Shown here one piece after another: positions 21,032-34,128 of a stretch of 64,000 bases of DNA. The stretch lies in the NCBI GenBank assembly GCA_029204225.1, contig CM055113.1, positions 32,615,363-32,679,362 of the forward strand, read 5' to 3'. The DNA is from Diphasiastrum complanatum (taxonomy: Eukaryota; Streptophyta; Lycopodiopsida; Lycopodiales; Lycopodiaceae). The notes under the pieces were generated by a model. That model saw only the letters and a program-made list of their open reading frames with translations. It was not told the DNA's origin and made no database searches. Each line of letters begins with the position of its first letter. The first letter of the stretch is position 1. A program made the translations under genes and the position numbers.

Positions 21032-22548
21032 TCAGATGAACACCCTGAGAGTTCCTCGTGATTGGTAAGGGTGGGGTATTTGTTGAAGGTGTGGTCGGGT
21101 AGCGTTAGTCCAAAGAACAGTGTTTGAGAAGGTGGGGGTGGTAATGGATATGAGAGTGATGGATGGAGTGGCAAGTTGGGTGGAAGTGGCAATAGTTTCT
21201 GGTAAGAGTTGGCTTCCCCCAAGCTGGTCTTCCTTCCCTGCGTCGATGTCATCTTCTATTTGTATCATGTCTTTAGCACCAAAATAGTCTGAATCATCCG
21301 TAATAATGAGGACATGCTTGGCTTGCTCTTGTGGATCCTCAGTGGTTGTCATCTTTGTGGCCTTGTCTGACCCATCTTCCTCCCCAAAAAAAATTGTTGC
21401 TTGTTGGGATTGTGGTAGGGGCTGCACAGCTGCTTCCGGTGACGTTGTCAAGTCAATTGTTTTTTGTGTTGCTGCACTAGTGGTCAAATGGTCTGCCTGG
21501 ACGACTTGTGTCATTGGTAAACGTGGTGGTGTCGGAGTGTTATCCAACAATGGTGGAGTTGTACTTTGATCTGGTGGAATAACCTGAGAATTCACAGTTG
21601 TGTCGGTAGCTATGGATGTGACTACAACATCTACGACATAAGGTGGTGATGACTACTATTGAGATGGCGTATCTGTGGAGGAGCCCGTGTTTTGTGAATC
21701 ATCTGAGCCAGATGTGGTTTGCGGAGATTGTGTGGTCGCTTTCTCTGTTCTGGGTTGTCGTACGATCTTTTCTCCTTCGGATTTGGATTCATCGATCTTT
21801 GTCTCATCTGATGGAGGAGGCCTCTTTGCTTGCATCTTGTTCCTTGTCCTAAGCTTGTCATGTCTGTGGTTGTTGGGCCAGGGTGGTGGTGTCTTCTTGT
21901 TGAGCAAAAGATTCTTTGGCAAAAGGATCCCTCGTCTGTGATGCAGAAGACGTGGGTGTCTTTCTCAGTGTAAGCTTTGCTAGGTCGGTCTTCTGGTGCT
22001 TTGTAGTTGGCCCTTGTGTAGAGGTGGAGCTCTTCCTCTTCTGAGAAGCTGCTTGTGTTGGGTCCATTGTCGTATGCTTGGACGGAGACTTTGTCTTCTT
22101 GGCTAGTGCTATTGGAGTCTCCCAAGCTTTATTAGCTAGCATCAACAGGTCTTAGAACTTTGGTCCATGGCTTAGCTGCTGCAGTGTAACATCTGTCAGA
22201 AGATAGCCCAATAAAGTGGAGGGCTGTTTGTTCTTGATACACTCATGAAGGCAGTTTGAAGCAAATTGGGCCCAGTCATACAACTTCTGACTGTATAGTT
22301 TGGAATCTGCCATCATGTGCAAGAGCATCATCAGGATACGCAGAATCTTGGACCTATAATGCTGGGCTTATCATTGATTGCGTCGACATGATAGCATCTT
22401 TGTTCTTCCACTTATCCACTGAAGGATCTATGAACTTGTAGTATGTTGTGGATTCGATCTTTTGGAGTGTTCTACTGACTGTGTTTGGTCCTCTAGGGAA
22501 GCCAAAAGTGTGGAGTTCAGCTCCAGTGATAGGGATGATATAAATCAT
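21032..22548 (-). pseudogene. Low-complexity minus-strand coding-like block
   Basis: Overlapping minus-strand frames (22548-22354, 22145-21858, 22125-21631, 21922-21656, 21595-21032) read as one disrupted protein in several frames. The upstream part is ordered (PITGAELHTFGFPRGPNTVS, TTYYKFIDPSVDKWKNKDA). The downstream part is rich in Ser, Thr, Pro, Gln and Lys (KKTKSPSKHTT, QKRKSSTSTQGPTTK), ending with an acidic ITDDSDYFGAKDMIQIEDD. I do not recognise the family. The layout resembles transposon-associated gag-like proteins. It lies tail-out against the LTR of element C. Confidence 0.4.
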
Positions 22549-22553
22549 AGTCC

Positions 22554-22820
22554 TGTTAGATTTAGAATTAAAGTAGAATCACTGTGTTACTGTATTGTGG
22601 GTCCTATCAGTCGATAAGAATCAGTTGGCCTCACCACGAGGCGAATCGACGGGACACGCATCCCGTCAACGACAACCTGGATCATGCATGGGTTGCCTGA
22701 GTGAAGAACTATATGTACAATGTAATTTCATTTTGAGAAATACATTTGTTATGTGAGCTTGCTTTCTGTCTGTGTTACTGTGTAGCATGATCTGTGTTCC
22801 TGTTTGAAGCAAATTCTAAG
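22554..22820 (+). repeat. Element C 5' LTR
   Basis: It begins TGTTAGATTTAG and ends near AAATTCTAA, immediately before the PBS; the usual terminal CA appears mutated. It is about 267 bases long. The right edge is set by the PBS, because no second LTR is available for comparison. Confidence 0.65.
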
Positions 22821-22821
22821 T

Positions 22822-22834
22822 TGGTATCAGAGCC
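22822..22834 (+). promoter_or_regulatory. tRNA-iMet primer-binding site of element C
   Basis: TGGTATCAGAGCC is a 13-base match to the initiator tRNA complement common in plant copia elements. Confidence 0.88.
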
Positions 22835-24136
22835 GTCAGGGAGTGTACATAGTACAATGTCGTCGTTGAAGAGAGCTTCGGGAGAAGAGCAGTCTTCTGA
22901 GAGTTCGGGGTTTACAGCGGGTTGTAGACAAGAAGTAAAAGCACTGATGCACGGTTTCTAGTTTACAGAGGCTTGCCAAGCTCAGCAGAGGGCTTATTAG
23001 CCTGTGCATAGCATCAGACAAGGAAAAATTTGGTGGAAATTTGACAATTTTGAAGCCAGTTGAAAATTGAAACCGGTTTGGGATTGCGGTTTTCTACACA
23101 TAACTGGTGATTTCTTCGTTGTTTGTGCTCCGTTTTGGATGTCGTAAAGACATGAAGGAAGCTTATCATACTGTCAATCAGTCATGGAGAGATTCTGAGC
23201 TTTGTGTCAGAGTCATGTCTGCAGATAGATAACCTAGCAGATTTGTGGTAAACAGTGAGAAAAAGCCACTTCTTCAAGTTGAGCAAAAATCACCATTTCT
23301 CCACGAAATTTCATGATTGAATACTCTGTAGACTTGGAATCATAAGGGCAACCCTGCTCCAGCCTCAGATTGTGCTCAAATTGATCCAAACATGAGTTTG
23401 ATCAGGCTGAAAATGGCCAGGGTAGGCGCGGCCACAGACAGAGAGGAAACTGTGGCTCGTGCGCGTCCAACCGAGCTAAGATCATAGTGGCTCGAGGGAG
23501 TTGGTGTCTCCAAGAGAAGAGTTCAGCGCACGGGCATGATGGTGACTATAGGATAAGTTCCTACGAGGATCAACGGATCAGATCGCGAGTTGAAAATTGA
23601 ACTAAGGTCGTTGGATGGGAAGAAGCCATTAGATTGGCTTGGAAGGGACCTGAAGGCCATTGAAGAGTGATTAGCCATTCAACTTCAATAACAATTTCAC
23701 TTTGAAATAATGATTGGGTCCCAAGTTTATGAAAGGTGAAGTTTCTTCGCTCTGAAGAAACAGTTCAAAAACTAAAAAAAAGTCCCTATTTTTGGGTCCT
23801 TTATCCATTTTGACCCAGACGAAAGGCTATAACCTCCAAACGAAGGGCACCCAGACTGTACCTACAAGTATGGTACCACAAAATAGAGTGATTGCAATGG
23901 AGAAAGTGTTCGGAGTGCACCAAAAGTGATTTCACCATTCCATTGGGCACGTAGTTGGGAGTTGACGACAAAGTGCATTTCGGAAGGCGACTTCAATTTC
24001 GCTTTCAATTTGGCGGAAAAGCAACAGGTGGCCTGGTAAGGGAAAAAGTGTAGGTCATTATATTTTACTTCTAACATCACAGTTGGCCTCGGCATACTGC
24101 TTTTAGCCTACGGTAAAAGTTTCAAGCAGTTTTGCG

Positions 24137-25495
24137 ATGACAAACATAGGAGAGTCCATTTTGAGTGAAAGTAGCAAATTGGACGGGATTTCAAACTATG
24201 CAGTGTGGAAATCCAAAATGAAAAACATAAACACACGTGGGATGTTGTCAGAGGTGATGAGAGAAGACCGCCAAATGAAGCGGACATCAAAGTATTCGAC
24301 AAGAAGGTGAGGAAAGCCTTGACCTTCATTAACTTGTTAGTGAAGGATCACATCATTACCCACATTTGTGATGCTGTTACACCCAGACATGCATGGTATG
24401 TGCTAAAGGAGCGATTCAAGATGTCAAATCCATCAAGAATCATGTTCTTGAAGTCAAAACTGAATAATGCCCACATGGAGCAAGGAGAGCACATTCAGAC
24501 TTATATGACCAGAATCAAGACAATGAGGGATGAACTGCACTCTATTGGTAGCGCATACGTGATGTAGAGCTGGTGCACAATGCATTGTGAGGCATTTTAG
24601 AACCCTATCAAATGTTTGTGAGCAGAATAGCATCAAGAGAAAGATTGCCAACCTTTGACGAGCTCATAGGAATCTTGATGAGCAACGGCGAGAAATGGTG
24701 AAAGCTAGACGTCAAAATACTGACGATCAGGCACTTGCGACACGCCGAAAACAAGGTAAGGGCAAGGACAAGAAGACGTCTAAACAGCAATTCACCAAGA
24801 CTCAGGAGGACGGGGGATCTTTCAGCAAGACCAAGAAGCAAGGCAAGTGTTTCCATTGCGGTAAAAAGGGTCATTGGAAGAGTGAATGTCGAAAATTCCT
24901 AGCGGAATCAGGCAAGGGGAAACCAAAGCAAGCAGGCAACCATGTCGATGAGATTGAGATTGAAGACTCTAGTATTTTCATATCAGCATTGTCATCTAAT
25001 CAAGATGTTCAGGCGTGGTATATTGACTCGGGAGGCACAAGACACATGACAGGTAACAAGGATTGGTTCAGTAGCTTGAAAGTGTTGGATAATGGAACAT
25101 CCGTTTCACAAGCAAATGGTGATGCATGCAAGATCAAGGAGATAGGCACCGTTTCAATCCAACTACCTGATGACAAAAGCAGGATGATCAGGGAGGTACT
25201 ATACGTACTAGGTTTGAAGAAAAATCTACTTTCTGTTGGAGTCATTACTGATCAAAAGTTGAAAGTAGAATCTGCCCATGATCGTTGCTTTGTGAAGGAT
25301 GTGAACCGAAAGTTCAAAACTATTGCGGATGGTATAAGGGAGCCCAACACTAAATTGTACAGGTTGAATGCTACAATCAAGGGGCAACATGGACTTGTCT
25401 CGTCCATTCCATCACAAACTGAATTGTGGCATAAGAGGCTTGGTCACTTGAACTTAGGAAGCCTCGGCTTCATGAGGAAATTGGAAATGGTGTGA
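24137..25495 (+). pseudogene. Element C gag, zinc knuckle and protease
   Basis: Gag starts MTNIGESILSESSKLDGISN then YAVWKSKMKNI. A frameshift near 24230 moves it to the frame with DIKVFDKKVRKALTFINLLV and YVLKERFKMSN. A stop at 24565 and several more precede the long frame from 24695. That frame has CFHCGKKGHWKSEC (24847-24888), the protease WYIDSGGTRHMTGN (usual Ala after DSG replaced by Gly), and the start of integrase (ELWHKRLGHLNLGSLGFMRK). Confidence 0.87.
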
Positions 25496-25498
25496 GGA

Positions 25499-26761
25499 TT
25501 GCCTACGATAGAAGACCATTTGAAATCGATGTGCGAATCATGTGTGTATGGGAAGCAGCATCGAGAGAAGTTCAATAAAGGTGGTGTTGCAAGAGCAAAG
25601 AACATCCTAGATTTGATCCACACAGATTTATGCGGGCCTATGAGGACTATGTCCTTAGATAAAGCCTTCTATTTCATGACCTTTATTGATGATATGTCAC
25701 GCAAGACGTGGATTTACTTCTTGAAGAAGAAATCAGATGCATTTGACAATTTCAAGAGCTTCAAAGCATTGGTCAAAAATCAGACAGGTAGGAAGATCAA
25801 AGTTCTAAGATCAGATAGTGGAGGTGAGTACAGGTCTAACGACTTCAATGATCTTTGTGATCAATGTGGGATCAAAAGACAATTTACGCAAGCTCATACT
25901 CCTACTCTCAATGGTGTAGCTGAGCGCAAGAATCACACGATTGTAGAAAGTGCCAGATCTATGGTAGTTGAGATGAAACTACCAAAAGATTTTTGGTCAG
26001 AAGCATGCAGTACAGCAGTCTATCTTCAAAATAGAAGTCCTATCATTGCCATACCAAAGATAACACCTGAGGAGGCATTTACGAAGAAGAAGCCAAAGGT
26101 GAGCCACTTGTGAATCTTTGGATGTAAGGCCTTTGTACACATTCCTAAGGAAGAGAGACATAAACTTGATGTGAAAGCTATCAAGTGTATATTCCTAGGA
26201 TATGATGAATGTGTGAAGGGCTATAGATGTTTTGATCCAATGGAAAACAAAATACATGTAAGCTGTGATGTCATCTTTGATGAATCCAAGATGTCTGAAG
26301 ACGAGGGTGCTGAAAAGATAAACACATCTAGTGGGAAAGATGGTATAGTGAGGATACCTCCTAATGATGATCCATTTATTGACTTTCCTAGTGATGGACA
26401 TGAGGATACATCTCAAGATACTACTACTCAATCTCAAGAGGCAGGTTGGAGAAGTAGAGATAAATCTTTCGGTGCAAGAAGGATTGAAGTTGCAGGTGAC
26501 AAATGCAAGGAGAAAAATATACCGTGGGATACGTTTTCACCAGGAAGTCGATCACCTGACAGGAAGCTCCCTAAGTGGTTTGAGAGATTGTTGGAGAGCC
26601 GCGACATGGATGACTTTCCAAGATCACCTAGCCAGGGAGAGCTACGAAGATCAACAAGAGAAAAGACACAATCTAAAAGATGTTTCGCCATACACATCAC
26701 ATGCATTCTCAAATATTTGCAAAAATCTTTGAGGGTCCAAACTACCGTCAAACTTTGGTAG
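25499..26761 (+). pseudogene. Element C integrase, nearly complete core
   Basis: The frame 25499-26113 has the second half of the zinc finger (CESCVYGKQH) and all three catalytic residues in context: HTDLCGP, RSDSGGEYRSN and NGVAERKNHTI. Thus the D,D-35-E triad is intact, the only one in this window's copia copies apart from element F. A TGA at 26111-26113 splits off the C-terminal part (AIKCIFLGYDECVKGYRCFD, VSCDVIFDESKM) at 26171-26761. The final residues are not copia-like. Confidence 0.88.
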
Positions 26762-26765
26762 ATCT

Positions 26766-27009
26766 AGCTTAAGTGTACGTCTCTCATGATGAGCATGGTG
26801 GGTAGCAGAAACTCCATTAAGGTTGGTTAAGACATGGGATGTTTCAACACCATGAACATGCTGGCTCGTGAGGACTCGGCTCTATCAGGTTCTTGTCCCT
26901 CGAATGGGTTTGTGGATGGCTCGTAGGGTTGGGACCGCATTCGGTAGAATCTATGACGTTTGATTTGTTCAGCTGTAGGGGACCTTACCTCGTATGGATA
27001 ATCGTCTGG
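26766..27009. other. Unrecognised junction after element C
   Basis: About 240 bases with no copia RT similarity and no gene. It passes gradually into the repeat array that follows. Confidence 0.5.
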
Positions 27010-27585
27010 GATTTCAGGATCTGTTCGAGATCTGAACGGGCACTTCGGCTCTGGTCAAGATTTTAGTTGACACTTCGGCTCCGGTTGAGGTTTCAGCGAG
27101 CGCTCCGATCGAAATTCCAAAGAAGCGCTTCGGTCGAGATTCCAAAAAAATACTTCGGTCAAGATTTCAGCGGACACTTCGGTCAAGATTCCAAAAAATG
27201 CTTCGGTTGAGATTTAAGATGGGCCTCCGGTTGAGAGTTTATTGAAGTCTCCAGTTGAGATTTTATTGAGGTCTCCGGTTGAGAGTGCGGTGAGGCCTTC
27301 GGTTGAGATGTAAGCTAGGCCTCCGGTTGAGATTTCAGCTGGGGTATCCGATTGAGATTTCAGCTGGACCTCCGGTTGAGAGTGAGGTGAGGCCTTCGGT
27401 TGAGATGTAAGCTGGGCCTCCGGTTGAGATTTCAGCTGGGCCTGCGGTTGAGAGTGAGGTGAGGCCTTCGGTTGAGATGTAAGTTGGGCCTCCAGTTGAG
27501 ATTTCAGCTGGGCCTCCAGTTGAGAGTGAGGTGAGGCCTTCGGTTGAGATGTAAGCTGGGCCTCCGATTGAGATTTGAAGCGTGA
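27010..27585. repeat. 24-bp minisatellite with 72-bp higher-order unit
   Basis: The basic unit is 24 bases (GGCCTCCGGTTGAGATTTCA plus GCTG). From about 27293 three unit types recur in fixed order: one with GAGATGTAAG, one with GAGATTTCAG, one with GAGAGTGAGG, giving a 72-base period. One extra unit (GGGTATCCGATTGAG) interrupts the first period. To the left (27010-27290) units are longer and diverged, around CTTCGGTCAAGATTCC. It is unlikely to be coding. Confidence 0.88.
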
Positions 27586-27838
27586 GAAAACTGGATGAGC
27601 GGGAGCTTGGATAGAAGGAAATCCAGGTCTGTTAGTGTGTCTGCTTACAAGTGATTGGCGAGTCTAACAGCTCGTGGATTGGGTAATGATGTAGCCAACG
27701 ATGTGGCTTTGTCCAGTTTGTAGAAACTCAAAGGTGTTGAAAGATTATGAGTTTGTTTGCAGGGATCTGAGTGTGGACAATGTTGCTGTTTTGTGTGATG
27801 TAAAATGCATTGGGGTTCAAGTAGCAACAGTGTCAAAT

Positions 27839-29715
27839 GTTGACAGATCCCATAATCCAGAAAATGTATTTTTTTTAAAAAAATTGATTCTTTCTTACTT
27901 CTTCTGCCTATCAGCAGAGACGGCGGGCTCCTCTTGCTTAGTGTTCTTTCTTGTTTCAAGCCCAAATTCAGACAGAAGGGATGGGTTCTTGTTGTAGTAT
28001 TATGTTTCCGGCAACGGTGCCAAATGTTGACAGATCTCTTGATCCAGAAGATCTGTTGGTTTTTTAAAATTAATTCTTTCTTACTTCTGCCTATCAACAG
28101 AGATGGTGGGTTTTTCTTGAGATTACCCAGATTAGGCATAAGGGAACAGATTTTCATTGTAGTATATTTTTGTCCTGCCTGTCAAAGGACAACTTAGGGT
28201 CAAACTCTCTTGAACGCACTTACATTCATACATAGATGCAAGCCAAGAATGCTCATTCACAAATCAGAGTGCATCCCAAATGAACATTCTGTAGATTCTA
28301 CAGCTACCTACTCTAAAAACGAACTGAATCAGATCCTACAATATACTAACACTGAGCTACACTTGCATAAATTGACAAAACAAGAAACAAGAACTAATCT
28401 ACAGCATGTTAGAAGTCCAAGAATCAAGAAACCAACCAGTCTTTTGATTCTTGGACATCCCAAGAACATCAAGAACTGGATTGTAAAGAGATATGCAAGA
28501 ACTACACCACAGATCCAGCCTAGTTAGTTTACCTGAATGCTGGTTCCTACATTAATCCACAAACAAGAAAAGAAACTAATCCACTCTAGGAAAGTATCAA
28601 ATCTAATCCACTCTAAAGTCCACAACCACACACAAAAGGAGGGAAGGGCAAGATCATAAATGCATCACTCAAGAAACAAGCATGATCAAGGAGCTCAATG
28701 GATGCACCAAACTCGTGAAGGCTCTTCTCATTTCAGCATGGAGGCAAGTCTTGCATTCTTTTCGGCTGTCAGAGATTGCATGTAAAAATGCAGAGTCGCA
28801 TTTTAGGCAAGTGTCGTCTGTCATAAAATGCATGTAAAAATACAGTGTCGCATTTTTCGCCTGTGGAAATTCACGAGTAAAAATGCAGACTATAGCGACA
28901 ACACGAGTAAAAATACAAACTTGTTTTGTCAACAGTTTTGCAAGAAGGTAATAAACAGATTTCAGAAAAATTCCAACATACAGATCCTCTGCTTGGGAGA
29001 ATCTTTTTACTATTTTTTTCTTACTTACTTACTCTCTGCTTATAGAACTATTTCTTGCATGTTGCCAAGCTCGTTTGGGTGGTTTCTTGAAGTTGACGTT
29101 CTGGTTTCATTACCCAATCAGGCATAGTGGATTGATAGTTCATCGTTGTATTTGTCCTGCCTGTCAGAGGACAACTCAGATTTGTCTCTCTTGAACCGTG
29201 TCATATGCAATCAAACCAACATGTAACCAAATTGTTCAACCAATAGATCAACATGCAGTCCAGGTGAACAAACCATGAAATCTACTTCTACTTTGCAAAA
29301 TGAACTGATTCAGATCCTAAACACTAATAAACTTGCATAAATTCACAAAACTGAAACAAGAAACTATTCTAGCAGCATTTTAGAAGTTCAAGAATCAAGA
29401 AGCCAACCAGTCTTTTGATACTTGGACATCCCAAGAACATCAAGAACAGGGTTGTAAGCTAATATGCAAGAACTACACCACAAACCCAGCCTATTTAGTT
29501 TACCTGAAAGCTGATTCCTACATTAATCCACAAACAAGAAATGAAAACCAATCCACTCTAAGAAAGCATGAAAACTAATCCACTCTACTATCCACAACCA
29601 CACGTGAAAGATGGAAGGGCATGATCATAGGAGCATCACTCAAGAAAACCGCCATGATCAAGAAGCTTAGTGTTGTATCAAACTCATGGAGGCTCTTCTC
29701 ATTTGGACATGGAGT
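27839..29715. repeat. Direct duplication of about 1 kb
   Basis: A segment at about 28130-28745 recurs at about 29110-29715. Both contain the TGTCCTGCCTGTCA block (28172, 29153), AAGAACTACACCACA (28498, 29468) and GGCTCTTCTCATTT (28719, 29691), at an offset of about 970-980 bases. A smaller repeat (GTTGACAGATC at 27839 and 28027, offset 188) lies at the left. The copies differ by many substitutions and indels, so the duplication is old. No coding frame is convincing. Confidence 0.82.
28415..28456. repeat. 13-bp perfect inverted repeat
   Basis: GTCCAAGAATCAA (28415-28427) and TTGATTCTTGGAC (28444-28456) form a perfect stem with a 16-base loop. In the second copy of the duplication (near 29387-29428) both arms carry mismatches. 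Confidence 0.8.
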
Positions 29716-31036
29716 AGATACAATGCATAAATTTCTCTTCTTCTCAAAGAGGAAGTCTCTTAAATAAGCAAGCGAGCTCCTTAGGTGGCATCCTAGTGGC
29801 ATTTCCACATTACACAAACTACAAGTGAAATAATGTTCTCCACTAGAGATCACCATCAAAAGGTGTCTCACTCTACTTTCTTTAAGAGGGGTCTACTTGC
29901 ATTTATTACTTTGCCTAGAAATACTAGTTCCTACATGGTCATTCCATCTTCCGAGATTCACCATGAGACTTACACAGTTCTTGCTTGTCATTCCTAACTA
30001 GCATTTCTCGGCACTCATACTCGGCTCTCAGTCTTCGTTTGTCTCATCTTCTCAGAGACCTCCTCGGTCTAAGGTGAGAGGTGCTCTTGGGTAGTTCTGG
30101 CCGAGCATCTTGGCGATTCGTCAGAATCAGCCAACATAGAACTTGAAGAAGGTAGAAAGGTTATCATCCTTTGTCTAGGTCTGATACCACTTTTACAAGT
30201 AGAGGTGAGGAAGTCCTCCAAATCCAAGGTAGAGCCTCCAAATGTCCTCCAAGCAACCTTTAAGCTCCAATATGCTCCCTAACTCTAAGCTAGGATGCCT
30301 CCACCTGCAAGTAAGGATCTGCAAGCCTCCAAGGATCTCTCCTCCATCTGTGTCCCTACTCTTAAACACAAAGATACATAACAAGTTGGTCTCAAGTATT
30401 CACCACCCAACCATAGCTAGATCCAAGCTCCAAGCAAGGCCTATCTAGCACCCCCTTGTCAACCATAAACAAATCACAAGCATACCACAACAGACTATAG
30501 CATACTCAAGATCCAAACCCTACTTATGTCCCATACCATAAGCAAGATCCAAACCCTAAGCATACTACACACAAGAAAGTACTCTACACACTAGTAGCCA
30601 CACTAGAGCATAAGCAAAGCAAGCAAGAGAGATCTCTCCTCCTCCCAATGGGCGCCCTACTACCCTCATATAGATGGCCCATGGTCCCCTCCAGTGCACT
30701 ATGGAGTTCCATGCCCATCCAATGAGAGAGAGAGAGAGAAGCCTAAGGGAGTTAAAGAATCTCCAAGAACCTCCATAGGCTTATGGAAGGTCAAGAGACT
30801 CCTTCCATAACCTATGACTCTTTGAATGCCTTTCTTGTGAGAGTTGGGAACTCAATGGACACTTTAGAAGGTCGCCCTCCTACTAGGTCCCATTGCCCAA
30901 GTTGTGCATGTATACTTTGGTCCTAGTGTAATATTGTTTTTGTGAAGTTTTGTTTTTGTACTACTCAATATATGAATAGTATTTCTAATTACACACATTT
31001 GTTTTTTTTGTGTTTTAGTATATATCATACACTGCC
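29716..31036. other. Intergenic DNA, possible old LTR
   Basis: No gene is seen. GTCTGATACCA at 30179-30189 resembles a minus-strand iMet PBS, but the next bases (CTTTTACAAG) are not a proper LTR edge. A short (GA)n lies at 30727-30738. TCC-rich repeats of CTCCAAG/CCTCCAA occur at 30208-30345. Confidence 0.35.
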
Positions 31037-31923
31037 ATGTGTGCATATGAACACCATTACTATGTTGAGAGAGTTGACAACAAGCGACATACATATGATT
31101 GTTGTATAATGGCCAACTTTCAACAAGAGAGTCATTCTAGTGCGAGGGACCCTAATGTCATTTCGAACGACTTAGACTATGTACGCACATTGCAACACAT
31201 TTATGAAGTCGATTACGAGACTAACGAAAAATATTTTATTTTTGACGTAAAATTGTTTAAGGTCATCTATCGTGGAAGCAACGCCATGATTAGAAATGAT
31301 AACTCAAAGTTTTTTCACATCGACTCAACAAAATGTATATCGATGGACTCTCATGACACTTTAGTATTGCCACGACATTGCGAACAAGTGAGACTCTAAA
31401 ATTTTAATGTCATTAATATTTGCAATCCAATTATTTATGTATCAATATTATAAGATTAACTTAATTTTCTTTAATTCTTTGACAGATTATATTCCATCTA
31501 GATCGAATAGACCCAAGATGGTGGTATGTGATCTAACTTAATGCAAGAAAACGACGTGTGTTTGAAGGAAAAGATATTGTTGAATTGGATACACACGACG
31601 AACCACCACCCAATTTTGGCGACGTTTTGGAAGAACCTGAACCACTCATCCAAACTCCAAATGATGTCGAAATGACAGGAGAAGAAGACACAAATGGAAA
31701 TGATGAGATTCCTACGATCGTACAAGACCAAATTGGGAGTAATTTGAGGCCCTCACGTTTGGATGAGATAGAATTAGAAGAAGAGGAGATTGAATATGAG
31801 GGTAGCTCACAACATCAAAGAGACACGATCGGAAATTTACGATTATACCTAGACCTAGATTCAGATAAGTGTCAAGACTTGTGTGATGACGAGAATGACG
31901 TAAATGATGAAAATAATTTATGA
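31037..31923 (+). pseudogene. DUF4216-like, CACTA-transposon-associated protein
   Basis: The first frame (31037-31387) has DNSKFFHIDSTKCISM and the characteristic LPRHCEQ motif. A canonical intron 31388-31485 (GTGAGA to TTTGACAG) restores the pattern EQIIFHLDRIDPRWWYVI, then LNARKRRVFEGKDIVEL and an acidic tail. This matches the DUF4216 region found downstream of transposase domains in plant En/Spm (CACTA) elements, from recall of the family pattern. One in-frame TAA (31534-31536) interrupts 262 spliced codons. No transposase or CACTA termini are seen nearby, so this is a fragment. Confidence 0.6.
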
Positions 31924-32525
31924 TTATTAATACTTAAATTCACTTGCACTCATTTTTTTTATATTCATTGTAATACTTTTTATGCAGACTTTTATAGATA
32001 GAGTTTAATGTGATAATTATAATATCCGAACCTTGCGGCTATGTCCTATTTCAGAATGTCACCACATATTTCCTCCCTACGGCGCGTAGGTTTTTCCATG
32101 CAAGTTGGAAAGATTAGAACCTTGCCTTTAACGAGAGAAAGTAAGGGCTACACACCTTCTGAGGATTGGAAATTTTAATTATCTACATTTCACCTTTGCA
32201 TATTAACTAATTGCTAGTATATGCGGTAAATACAATATTGCTTTGAACAAAATGAAAACGATGAATTACATTTAATTTCTTAGTATGTTAGATAACGTAT
32301 ACCAATAATTAAAAAAATTGAAACAACACAAACTCATCGATAAGCTCACTCAAAGCTAAAGTGCAAACATGCAATTGCTCGCTCTTTAAACGCTTGCTCT
32401 CTTTTTTTTATATTTTTGTCACATGCACAAGCAACTAAAAAATAACACTATATTACAAAATTGAACCATTACTATAAGCAAATTCTTCTAATCTACCTCA
32501 AAATTCTCTCATTTTATGCTTGCTC

Positions 32526-32528
<3 letters not shown>
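31924..32528. other. AT-rich flank of the DUF4216 remnant
   Basis: No gene is recognised. A GC-richer patch near 32030-32150 (CTACGGCGCGTAGG, a short palindrome) stands out from the surrounding AT-rich DNA. Confidence 0.4.
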
Positions 32529-33627
<1,099 letters not shown>

Positions 33628-33633
<6 letters not shown>

Positions 33634-34128
33634 TTTATTTAAAAACAAAAACAAAACATAACTCCAAAATCTTTCAATATCTTCAAGCATACATCTACAC
33701 TCCACCTCTTCTCTCTCTTTCTCTCTCACAAATTACAAACCTAATAATATATTATTACCAAACACTATCCTAAATAATACTAACAATCCATTACAAGACC
33801 ATTCAAAACCATATTCATACTAACAATATTCAAAACCATTTTCAATCAATGCAAAATTTAAAAACACATACACATATAATACACACACACACACTCTCTC
33901 TCTCTCTATATCTCTTTCTATCATTCACACTCTATCTCTTTTCAAAATAAACAAACAAACACCAACCTCAAACAAACAAACAAAAATCAAGCACCAACCT
34001 CAAACACTGATCTTCAAGCACTGATCTTCAAGCCCTCAAGCACTGATCTTCAAGCCCTCAAGCACTGATCTTCAATCGCCCTCAATCGCTCCAAAGATGC
34101 GCCCAAGATTTAATTCCACATCAAGGCT
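33628..34128. other. AT-rich DNA with small tandem repeats
   Basis: No gene. A short tandem array of TCAAGCACTGATCTTCAAGC variants lies at 33996-34075, and a minor (CT)n near 33893. Confidence 0.55.

Larger units (their letters stand above)
22554..26765 (+). mobile_element. Copia element C, 5' part only
   Basis: The order is 5' LTR, iMet PBS, a 1.3-kb leader (22835-24136, no gene), gag, zinc knuckle, protease and integrase through its C-terminal linker. Similarity ends around 26760, before RT. There is no RT, RNase H, polypurine tract or 3' LTR; repeat-rich DNA follows. Stops and frameshifts occur in gag (24230, 24567), after the GAG-pre-integrase part (25493) and at 26111. A minus-strand relative survives at 34509-34790. 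Confidence 0.88.

Noticed and set aside
26195-26751. Minus-strand and alternative plus-strand frames over element C integrase
   Set aside because: Shadows of the plus-strand integrase C-terminal frame, which carries the recognisable motifs.
28750-28930. Short repeated AAAATGCAGAGTCGCATTTT-like motifs, CRISPR-like at first sight
   Set aside because: Units vary in length and sequence, spacing is irregular and the genome is a plant. This is simple local repetition.
30179-30200. PBS-like GTCTGATACCA suggesting another minus-strand LTR element
   Set aside because: The adjoining bases do not begin with TG and no second LTR or polypurine tract is visible. Kept only as a remark.
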